From positions 5,001 through 69,000 of the forward strand of contig JARWKL010000016.1 in NCBI GenBank assembly GCA_029961685.1: a stretch of 64,000 nt of DNA. The letters are read 5' to 3'. Origin of the DNA: Aristolochia californica (lineage: Eukaryota; Streptophyta; Magnoliopsida; Piperales; Aristolochiaceae). This document shows, one piece after another, positions 23,952 through 35,900 of the stretch (within the stretch, counting starts at the first letter, position 1; every line of letters begins with the position of its first letter). The translations under genes and the position numbers were made by a program. The notes beneath the pieces were generated by a model. That model was not told the origin of the DNA. It searched no databases and was given only the letters and a program-made list of their open reading frames with translations.

Positions 23952-26900
23952 GTGAGTTTTCCTTTTCTTCTTTCTTAACTTATCTTTGCCTTGGGAAGTA
24001 TATAATAATTTCAGTGAGTATCACTTGGCCTTAGAATTATGTTATGTTTTTTATATATCAGTCAGAAAAATTTGTCCTGTTTCGAGCCTGCAATCTCTGG
24101 AAATATTACCAGAAGTCTTTTTGCTCCTGCTTTTCATTTTTTTTCTTCCCTAACCTTATTTGGTTTAGAAAAGGAATTTTTTTGCATCCAAGCAGCCTCA
24201 GTGCAAATTGATGGCAAGCCACTGGTTGGCAACAGACCTCACTGCAAACGTAAAATATAATAATAAGATGTAGAACTTCTTTGATCCTTCTCAAATGCTA
24301 TATCAGTCCTGTCATCCTTCAAATTATAAATGTAGAAATGATCATAATATAAATTTTCTGCATCCAAGTAGCCACAGTGCAAATTGATGGCAAGCCACCA
24401 GTTGGCAACAAACCTCACCTGTGAAAGTAAAATATAATAATAAGAGGTAGAACTCCTTTGATCTTTCTCAAATGCTATATCACTCCTATCATCCTTCAAA
24501 TTATAAATGTTGAAGATTAGATATGGTAGGCTCTTATAGGACTCTCACAGTAAGAAGTCTCACAGAGCTAAAATTATTATGGTGGTTTTTATAGGAGTTT
24601 CACAGAAGAGTTTTAGTTTAAAGGTATTTTAGTTATGTTAGTCTTCTATTTAAGTTAAATTATTTAATTGTGTTAGGACTTATCTTAAAGTGTTAGAGTT
24701 TGGGTATAATTAGGACTAGGGTAGTTTACTTGTTATTGGACTCTACTACTTCCCTCTATTATAAATAGGGGTTCATGTACTCAGATTATATCAAGTCAAT
24801 GGAGTTTTTCTCTTTTCCATAGATTCTTCATGGTATCAGAGCAATAATGCAAGTCTTGGGCAAGTTTCTTTTGATTTACTTTAAGGTTTTTCCCAGATTT
24901 TTGGACTAATAGGGTAAAAATTCCAAGGCAACAAAGCTGCCCCTCTTCCAGAAATATTTTTCTTCTTCTATTTTCTCCCCCAATCACCTATTTTTCATGG
25001 TATTAGAGTCTTTCATATCATCTCTTCAACTAAGTTTATTTTCTTACTTATTCAACAAATTCTCAATCTGAGTTTTCTAGATGGAGATATCAATCTTGGA
25101 AGAGTCAATTGTCATTGGCCAAAGAAAAAAAAGTTATTGAAGTTTAGTTTCAGAAGGAGAAAATTTCATGTCAATCTGATCTATATTTAAGGAGATATTC
25201 GCATTGGTGACAACAAGGATCTTGATACAGAATAAAGAGAATCAAGAGCTCATAAAAAATTCAAGAATGAGTATGTTTATGTCAAATTTGATATCAAATT
25301 AAAGATATTTGAGCCTGGTTTCTTTATCAACAAACCGTTTGTGATTTTGAGTTATATTTTTGGAGATATTGATATCAGGAGTATTAAATCTTCCTTATTC
25401 AGGGATGGACACGTAGCGGATTATTTCATGTGTCCTTATTAAGGATTTTCATTATTTGGTACGTGTTATTTGGGCATTGACCCATATCCGTTGTTGCTAT
25501 TGTGTCTTTTTGACTGAGACATTATTATGGAAGAAGGACTCCTCGGTTGCCGACTATTGTCAGCATTGGTTATTCTGATAAAGATATGAATAAAGAACAT
25601 TGTGGCCCCATCATCTTATCTTCCTCTGATTCCCATTATCATGTTATTGTTATTTGGTAGACTTACTCGTACCATCCTTTATTTGATTCTCACTTGCCCC
25701 TTTTGGCCAAACCCTTTTGAAGCATTGCTTTGGGTGATCCCTTTTATTTATATGGGTATTTTAAGTCTATTGAGACTTTTTAATGGTTCCCATGGGTCTT
25801 TTATCACTGTTTGTGAATGACAGGCATTACCCACTTTAGTGATTATTATCACTATATTTGTTCGAAATCCTTTGAGTTTGGTTTCGACTTATGTTTTATC
25901 ACCCATTTCTACCTTTGAGAGTCAGTTACTGGTGTTGGGGTACCGTGATGGAGGAACTTATTACTACATCTATGTTATTTGGTTCAAGCAAAGATCATTG
26001 CCATCACTTCTCAGTTTGAGGGGGAGTGTTGATAGAGAATGTTGGAAGATAGGCCCAAACCTACACGACCAAGGAAGACCCACATATCTAAGAGTATTAT
26101 AAGATGGGCCACATGACCAAGGAAGACCCACAAGATGGGCCTAAACACATAAGAAGTAGGACCCACCATGATTGCCATGAGCTGGCATCCTTATCACATA
26201 AGTTGGAAGATCAAGGACTCACAAAGGCATCTTTATCTTATGGTCACGTCCTAGAAGAGTTCTAGTTTGAGTTATGTTTGTCTTTTATCTATATTGAGTT
26301 ATTTAATTATGCTAGGAATTATATTTAAGTGTTAGAGTTTGGGTGTAATAGGTTCAAAGGTAGTTTTATTGTAATTTGACTCTACTACCTTCCTTTATTA
26401 TAAATAAATGTTCATGTACTCTAATTATAATAAGTTAATGAAGTCAATGAAGTATTTCTCTTTTCCATAAATTCAACATAGTATCAGAGCGGGTTTTGTG
26501 AGTTGACTTGGTCAACCCACAGAGATAATGAGATCCTTTTTTCTAAACCCTATACCCTAAGTTTAGGTTCGTAGTTGTTTTTTTTCCAGTCCCTACACCC
26601 GTAGTTTGCTTTGCGTTTTTCACCTATATAATGAGATTTTCATATTACAAACTTGCAAAAGAGGTTCGAGTAGCAGCAGAAAGCTCCAGCTTCTGAGGTA
26701 TTTTATGCTCTCAAGAACTAGACTTTATATAGAGAATTATATATCAAAAGAAATATGTATAAGTCTATTCTTTTACATATTCAACTAATTTTTTATCTGA
26801 GTTATCTACAAAGAGAAATCGATATTTGAAGCAGCAAAGGTCAGAATGCAAAAAAGATTCGAGCAGCAACAAAAAGCTTCAACTTCCGAGGCATTTTATG

Positions 26901-29900
26901 CTATCAAGAAAGAGACTTTATATGGTGAATTATATATCAAAAGAAAGATATGTAATTCTATTTTCTTACCTATTCAATCAGTTCTCGGTATGATATTTTT
27001 ATAAGGAGATAAAAAAGAAAGAGACTTTTTACCTATTGATCTTGGAAAAGTCAAATGTTCATGCTGGAAAAAAAGGAGAAACAATACTTAGTTCGGCCAG
27101 ATAGAGACTGAAATCTATTAGATTAGTTATCTTCTGATAATTATATTTTATGAAGAGAAGTTATACGTGGATGAAAGGTATTTAAGTCTAGTTTCAGAAG
27201 GAGAAACTTTCATGTCAATCTGATCAATATTTAAAGATATATTCACATTGGAGGAATCAAAGGTCATGCTGGTATTCTGTTGCATTGAAAAATCCGAATT
27301 TAAGCCGATTGTTTTGTGTCACTGTTTGAGTTGCTATTTGTTTTTTGAAAAGGATGTGTATATATATAAACAAGAGAATTACAGAAATTACAAAGAGGAG
27401 AGCATGTCCCTAACAACCATGGATTGTAAGGTAGCTCTGTTTTTAGCAAGCGCATCGGCTGCCGAATTTGCGGATCTTGGAATGTGAGACCAAATACAAG
27501 ATAATAAAGAACAACTTTTAATAATCTCCCAAAAAATGTCCCAATGACGCCACGGGGGAGGGAATGCACGCTCGCACCAACCAATGACCACCTTCGAATC
27601 CCCTTCTATATGGAGAGGGTCGGAGCACTTATCTCGAAAAACTCGAAGCCCATTGAGGAGGCTATGAAGCTTTGCCGAGGTAAGAGTCTGAGATACCTAG
27701 AGGGCCGGCATATGAATAAAGCTGGTTACCTAGGTGATCCGAGATAACCCCGTTAAACCCTGAGAGTCCAGGGTTACCAAAAGAAGAACCATCAAAGTTC
27801 AACTTAAGGTAACCAGGATCAGGAGGGATCCATTCCTGCATAATCTGGGCATTTGTCTTCAAGTGCAGCCTAGCCAAATTAAACTAGTTATCACGGACAG
27901 GAGTTACCACAAATGAGGAGAAAGACTTCTTTGTCAGGAGCCAAGAGGAAATATGCCCAACCACTCGATCTGCCACCCGATCTACAGATTCGATTTATCC
28001 TTCAAACCTTCTGCGATTGCGCTCATTCCATAAACCCCACGGTATAAAGCTAGCACAAGCCGATAGCATCACCTGGCCAAGACCAGGAAGGGACATACCA
28101 AGTAGAGATTTGCTGAATGACATCAAATCGGCCGCCATACAGAATTGAATCTCCATCCTGCTGAGAATGGATGTCCACACCTTCCAAGAGAAGATACGTA
28201 GAAGCAAAATGTGACTAGTGGACTCAGCTTCGGTATTGCAAAGAGGGCAAAAGGGATCTACTGAGGGGTGACCTCTTCTTCTAAGCACGTCAACTGAGAG
28301 AATCTTGCAGAGGCAAACACTCCACATAAAGAATCTAATATTTGAAGGAGCACAAAGACGCCAAACAAAGGAGACTGCGTGATTCTGTTGAGAAGTATTC
28401 CAACCATTGATGAAACTGAAGGCAAATGATACTGAGAAGATGCCTTTTTTTTCTGGTCACCAAGTGAGCTTATCTGCCACCAAAGGACGAATTTTTATAG
28501 TAGATACTGAATCCATCAATCGGCTGGCTTCTAAAGCCTCGGAATCCGAGAGTCCTCTTCTAGGATGAAGGTTCATACCACCCTCCTCAAAAGCATCGAC
28601 AACTGATATATTCCTATGAGTGGATATGAGCAACAAACTTCTGAAGGCAATCTGTAGCGGCTCCTGCCCCTACCATTAATGATCCCAAAATTTGAGAGAC
28701 CTACCATTTCCAACACAGAATCTGCAGGCAGCTGAAAATTTTGGCACAAGTAGGTATAGCTTTCTCCAAATTGGAGATAGACCTCTCCAATTTCCCCCTG
28801 ATATCCACCAATGAGTCATACCTCCAAGCTTGGCGATAACCATTTCCTTCCAGAGGTTTGAGGATTGAGTATTGATTTTCCATAGCCATTTAAGGAGCAG
28901 AGCTTGGTTCATTTCTTTGATTTTCTGAATCCCCAGGCCGCCCAAATTTTTTGGCAGACAAATCCCATTTGACCAAGTGATATTTAAAGGTAGCACTCGA
29001 TCCTCGCCATAAGAACCTTCTTTTCAGATTATCTATTGTCTTACATATGGATTCAAGACAGGGCATAAATGATAGAGAATAATTCGGGATACCTGCAATG
29101 CAAGATTTGAGAAGTGTGAGCCTCCCTGCCTTACTAAGCAACCTCCCTTTCCAAGTTGCCAACCTGGATTCAATTCTCTCAACTATCAGAGTCCAAAGCC
29201 TTTTCCCGATGTGGCCGTTGAATAATGGCAGACCAAGATATGTGGACGGTAGATTGCTTGTTGAACAACCGAACAAACTAGCCATTTCTGCAAGAAGCTC
29301 AGGACTAACATTAAACCCCATTAGAGAGGTCTTTTCCCAATTGACTTTCTGGCCAAATGCTATCTCGAAAAGACCCAAAATCGCTTTAATCTTCCTTGCT
29401 CCCTCAATGTTACCAATCCCAAATATGATAGTATCATCTGCATACTGAAGGATAGGAATATTAAATGCTTGTTGAGGGCTGATTGGAGGAAGCCATCCAA
29501 GGCTAACTGCAGAATAAAACATAGAAGAGAGGAATTCCCCCGATCATGTTGAAAAGGAGGGGGGAGAACGGGTCGCCTTGTCTAATACATCTGGACCCTT
29601 TGAAAAACCCACAGACTGTGCCATTTAAAAGAAGAGAATATGTGGCCAATCCCATACAACTCCTGATCCAAAATCTCCATCTGTCACCAAAACCCATTCG
29701 ACCCATGATCTCGTCAAGGAGAATCCAATTAACTCTATCAAACGCCTTCTCTAAATCAAGTTTCAACACAATTCTGGGCTCATTCCTCTGGAAGTGGTCA
29801 ATAAGCTCATGTGCAGCCATAGTGGAGTCTAGAATCTCTCTTCCTTTAAGGAAAGCACCTTGTCCTCTGTGTATGATGGTAGGAAGGCAAGCTTTTAGGC

Positions 29901-32900
29901 GATAAGCCAGAATTCTAGCAATGACTTTGTAGGCGCTAGAGACGAGACTGATTGGTTGGAAATCCTTCGGCGTCTCTACATTAACCTTCTTCGGGACCAA
30001 TGCAATAAATGACGCACCGATACTGTGGAGGGTGACCCCATTTTTGAAAAAACCGTGAATCATTTATGAGATGTCCTCCTTGAGCAAGGGCCAAAATCTC
30101 TTAAGAAAATCACCATTGAACCATCAGGGACTGGTGCTCTATTCCATTCCATGCCTAGGACAGTACGCTCAATTTCCACGGCCGAGAAAGGAAGCTCTAA
30201 TAAAGATGCAGTAGCTGGAGATAATTGAGAGAATCTGATGTGCTGTAATTTGGGCCTATTGTAGGATTCTTCCGAGTATAGATCTGTAAAATACTTCAAC
30301 ACATTAGTGACATCAGTTCGACACGACGTTACCTCATTATTAATACATAATGAGGTAATTCGATTGGACCCTACGTTTAGCCGAAACCACAACATGGAAG
30401 AATTTAGAATTGGCATCTCCTTCCTTCAACCATTTAAATCTAGCTCGTTGCTTCCATTGGATTTTCTCTCGATGAAGGATAGAATTGAGTTTAGAGTTGA
30501 GAGAGACTCGGGAGGAATATTCCTCCTAAGTCAAGTACTTGTGCTCCTCCGCAAGGTCCAAATCCGTTATCTGAGCAAGAAGGGAGGTCTTTTCAGCAGC
30601 CAACGTGGCACGATGACAGGTGGCCCACTCCTTGATTTTGCTTTTTAAGAAACGAAGCTTCAAAGGGAAGGCCCAATCTCGTCAGCCTAAACTTGGGGCT
30701 TCCGACCACCAACCATCAATAAGAGAATTGAAATTTTTCGCAGACAGCCACGAGTTCTCGAACCTGAAAGGGGAAGGACCCCAGTGATCTGACCCTACCT
30801 TATTAAGAACACGCCCCGAGACATTTCCAAAGAGTTGCAAAATCGGCTGCTGTTGGCTATTCGTCCATGTGTAACTTTTCCCGGATAATGAGATTTCATC
30901 CAAAACACAGCTACCGATGAAATCAGAAAAACCTCTCATAGATGCAGAAATACGAGTGGCGGGGGTTTTCTTCTCATTGCAGTACCGGATTGCATTGAAG
31001 TCACCCGCAAAAATTCATGGGAGCCTCCAAGATTGATATAACTTGCATAATTCTTCCCAAAAGAGAGTCCTCTCACGGTATCTGTTTGACCCGTACACTC
31101 CCCCTATACACCATATCCTGCCGGAGGAGAGGTCCCTGAACTGGATACCAAGGGAGAGCGGCCTTCAGCCACATGAAGGGAGTCCAAAAGAGAGGAGTCC
31201 CAGGCCACAAGGATCCCCCCGGAATGGCCTAGAGCGTTAACAACCGCCCATTTAATAGTATGATTTGACCAAATCTCCTTAACGATAGTGTCCGACATCT
31301 CCTGACACTTTGTCTCTTGTAAGATCACCATAGAAGGTTTGAACTGGGTGAGAAAGTTTGAGATCATCTCCTTCTTCCGAAAGCCACCAATACCCCTTAC
31401 GTTCCAAGATAGCATAATCATCTGGAATTAAGGGTTTGAACTCCTGCCGAGGTATTGTCTTCAGGCAAATAACCTCTGTATACTGCTCCAAAAGTTCGCG
31501 CGAGACTTATCAATTGTTGCCATGTCTCGTCGTCATATTTAGGTCGCTCGACCTGAAGTTCTTCCACTATACGATCGGGTTTACCAGGTGAGGGAGTCGG
31601 GGGTTGAGGACTGTCATGCCTCTCAAGCGTTTGAATGGCCGAGGGCTTACTTCCTTTGTTAATCTCTTTCTCCAGGCGTCGCTGTCTTCTTTGGTATGTA
31701 TTGATGATGGGGGGGGCGGGGGGACACTGCCTGTTCAGGAATTTCAGGTTCCATTGGTGGAGGAGAGGACGAATTGAATAGTGCCATTATATCTGACCTT
31801 TTGGGGGGAGGGGAAAGAGTTCTGGAGAGCAGGATTTTAGAGTGAGGTGAAGGGAGGTAATTTATCCCGAGAGTCGTGGGGGAGAAGATTGTTTTTTCGG
31901 AGCCTGAGCTTCACTTGAACCGCAGGCCTCTGGATTTCGGGCTCCAAGAGGACTCCTGGGAAGATGAGGGAAAGGAATGGGAGGTGGGGTTTTTTCGGAA
32001 AAGGGGGTTGGTCAGGTTCGAGAAACGAGAAGGAGATTTTGGGGGTGAAAAGGTTTCTGGATTTGGGGAAGATGCGTGGGGAAGTGGAGAAGCTGGGGAT
32101 GACGTGTGAGAAGATGAGATTTCGGGATTTGAAAAGGTGGCTTTTTGGGAGGTTTTTGAGGGCAAGACGGGAGGAGTTGAAAGGGAAGTGATGGAAGACG
32201 GGATTTCAGAGGCTGAGGGCGCAGCTTTGGGAGTGCCTGACGAAAAGATGAAAGAGGACGTGGGGTTATGGGAAGACGTGTGAGAAGTGGTAAGACCATC
32301 AGAATTTTGGAAATTTGGGTTTCGGAAAGCATCCGTCGAGCGGGAGGGGAAAAGGTTTCTGGCGCGTATTCTAAGATGTGCTTTGAGGATTGCACTTCCT
32401 TTGAGATTTCGGGAACACCAACCTTCATTTTTCCTCGGGATTCTCTTTTTGTATTTGACGTTAATTTTGGGGGGAAACCAGCTGGTATGTCTCGGGATTT
32501 CCTTCGGGAGACTCCTTGGGATGCTCCTTGAGAAGAGCCCGACAGACCTTGGGATTCACCAGATTTTGAAATTTGCTGGGATGCTCCTTGAGAAGAACCC
32601 GACAGACCTTGGGACTCACCAGATTTTGAAATTTGCTTGGAGCTAGCTGGGGATACTCCTCGGGATACACCATGGGATACACCATGAAACATTGAAAAAG
32701 CAGGTAGACCTCAGGATTCACCTGATTTTGAGATTTGCTTGGAGCCAGCTGGAGATTCTCCTCGGGATTGGCCATTTAAATTTAAATTTGAAATCTGAGG
32801 CTGCTCTTCAAAAATCGAAAAATCATCTGTCATATTTAAACTCGAAACGCTCTCCGAGGCATTAAAATCCACTGACGAGTCTGACTCGGAACTCAGCAGT

Positions 32901-35900
32901 GAGGTGGAGTTGTTTGAGCATGAAAGATTTGCTGGGTTGACTGTGGCTGGGTGACGATTCGGACTCAGCGAGAGATCGTCCCCTTCGCGTCTGGCGACGC
33001 TCCGGTGAGCGAAGAATGCCCACTTCGCCGAATGAGATTTCAAGCTAGACAAAATTCTCACCGCAAATGAGTTCCAAAAGAAGATTTTCATCCCACCGGG
33101 AGGATGGAACAATGAATGCCATTGCGACCTCCATGTTACACCACTCAACAGTGTCTTCCGCTCATTGGATTGTTTGTCCAAACGTCTCAAAAATTTTGTG
33201 CAGAGTCTCCTCTGACTAGAGCTCAATTCGCAGCCCCTTTATGGAAATCCACTGAGCAAGGGGTCGGCATAGCTTGGTCTCCTCCCAATTCATGACATCC
33301 ACCACCAACTCATTCTCCCATACTTCGACATCTAAGGCTATCGCTACGTCCTCCCTCGAGTTGAGGGAGACCAACCATCTGCGTGAGCCTAACTAGGAAG
33401 TTTTGGGGAGGTAATCCGACTCTAGTTTGTCCCGAAGCCATGTTGCAAGGGAGTCCACTGACCAGGCTTCGGACTTGGTTTCGACTATGAACGCTGATTC
33501 CATCTCCCTTTTCCCTGTCGAGAGGAAATCCGGTGGTAGGTGGACGGTAGGTTTTTGGGTGGTGATTATGCCTTTTTGGGAGGGAGACGAAGTGCATCTG
33601 GGAACTATTTTTTGGGGAGTACACAGTAGAGGAGGAAAATGCAACGGATCTTTCTCGGGTGGAGCAAGCCGGGTGATGGAGGGGTTTCCGCCAGGTTTCA
33701 GAGGTTGACCAGCAGATATCCCTCCCATTTTCAGGATTTCCTCCCTCAGTGGTTTCCAGCAGGGCGCGCTTCCGAAAGTTTCTGGTAGGTGAATCCGAGC
33801 CATTATTAAACGCCCTCTACTCTGGACGATTTTTAGTTCCCAGATTCCCTTTTTTCGGAACACCGAGAGGGAGAACGATAAATCCCCCACCCTGATCTCC
33901 CAGAGTCGTGGCTCTCTTGCTGAATCTCCGTCCTCTAAGCAACGAGCGAAATTAGTGACTGCGGCCAGGGGGATCGAAATGAAAGATCGTCGATTACCAT
34001 TTCTGGAGGTTAATCGAAGTGCCATTCCAAATCTGCCTGACTTTATCTCCAGGGTAATTTCTGAGTCACCGAACTTCCACGATTCTCTTCGTTTCCCCTT
34101 CTTCTCAGAGTTCTTTCCTTTCGTCGTCGACCAACATCCCTCTTCCTCCGCTACGAAATGGTTGAGATTAAAGCTCTTCTCAACAGTGTTGACAGGAAAG
34201 GCAATCTTCGTTGTCTTGAGGTCTACTACCTTTTCCGTCCTTTTCTTCAGATCAGCAGGTGTCGGAAGCAAGAATTCAGTAGCGAGCGTAGGTGCCGAAG
34301 GGAGGAGAGGTGCGAGGGGTTATCTCCCCTCCCGACGACGACGACAACTCATTCTCCTAAGATTCCGCCCAGTCCTATTCTTGGACTTGTCCTGCTTCTT
34401 CCTATTTGAGTTGCTATATCAGGAAAATATCTCACTTCTCCCTAGTTTAAGGGTTTATTACTTCGTCTCTGTTATTTGGGCTTATTGTTATATCTATGAT
34501 ATTTGGTTCAAGCTGGGACCACTGCCATTACATCCCAAATTGAGGGGGAGAAGTACAAGAAGTACAAGAAAGAGGTATTTTATTCCATATGCTGTGGATA
34601 AGTTTATGTGACCAAAATATTCAAGAAAGGGGGTGCACAAAATATGAAGCTTTTGCATTTAAGAAAAAATATTTATATCGGATTATGATTATTTCATGGG
34701 TCCTTCTACAAGGTTTATTATTTTGGTTCGTGTTATATGAGTTGGAAAATGGTCGTGGTATATTTAGCTACAGTTATTATGTCTCTTTGGGGACATTATT
34801 ATTGAAGAAGAGGTGGCCTCAGTACCTTCTCATACCATAATTTATTTGACTCTCAAAAATATCACGATTGGGACCCCATGAGAGTCGGTGCCCGGATTGG
34901 GATACCATGAGAGTTGGTGTCCGAATTGGGACACCATTATAAATAAACCCACTACCCCCCTGTAATGGTTTTTATTACTCCTCCCGCTTGAGAGTCGTTG
35001 TCCTGTGGAGGGACACAGTGGTGGACACTTCAGAGCAATGCTGATAGACATACTACCTACAATGTGCTCTAAATCCAGCATTAGGACTGGAGTATGGAGC
35101 AATGTCTTACTGGCTAGGAGTGATTTTTACTCTCACTTATATTATGCCAACATGGCCTCATGGAAGGACGCAACAGCGTGAGGGGGAGTGTTGGAAGATG
35201 AATGCATATCGGAAGTTGTGCCATTTTATACAAAAAGATTTTATACATCATTTGCAGCAAACTAGGAGTTCATGTTTTTATCAACACTCCCCCTCCAGCT
35301 TGAGGGGGAGTGTTGATAGAGACTGTTGGAAGATAGGCCCAAACCCACACGACCAAGGAAGGCCCACATATCTAAGAGTATTATAAGATGGGTCACTCGA
35401 CCAAGGAAGACCCACAAGATGGGCCCAAACACATAAGAAGTAGGACCCACCATGATTGCCACGAGCTGACATCCTTATCACATAAGTTGGAAGATCAAGA
35501 AGGACTCACAAAGACATCTTTATCTTATGGTCGCGTCCTAGAAGAGTTCTAATTTGAGTTATGTTTGTCTTTTATCTATATTGAATTATTTAATTATGCT
35601 AGGACTTATCTTTAAGTGTTAGAGTTTGGGTATAATTGGGACAAAGGTAGTTTTATTGTAATTAGACTCTACTACCTTCCTCTATTATAAATAGAGGTTC
35701 ATGTACTCTAATTATAATAAGTTAATGAAGTCAATGAAGTATTTCTTTTTTCCATAAATTCAACAGAAAAGATATGGAAGACTCTTACTGGACTCCAGTA
35801 AGAAGTCTCATAGAGCTTGGAAGGCGTCTCACAGAGCTAGAATTAATATGGTGGAGTTTTATAGGAGTCTTACAGAAGAGTTTCAGTTTAAAGGTGTTTT

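Larger units (their letters stand above)
27338..34404 (-). mobile_element. Full-length L1-type LINE (7.07 kb) with 13-bp TSD
   Basis: Flanked by a perfect 13-bp target duplication, TTTGAGTTGCTAT, at 27325-27337 and 34405-34417. The minus-strand 3' end reads TTCAAAAAACAAA just before the TSD. Order on minus: ORF1 (34271 to about 32012), APE-type endonuclease (31491-30682), reverse transcriptase (30416-28676) with YADD, a zf-RVT/zinc region (28327-27995) and an RNase H domain (27877-27388). Many frame changes and stops interrupt ORF2, so it is not autonomous. It inserted in the inner LTR element, making it the youngest layer of the nest. Confidence 0.92.

Noticed and set aside
34841..35100. Short minus-strand ORF with repeated GAGAGT(C/T)GG(T/C)G phrases as a gene
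   Set aside because: It lies in the non-coding interior of an LTR element and is explained by short direct repeats there.
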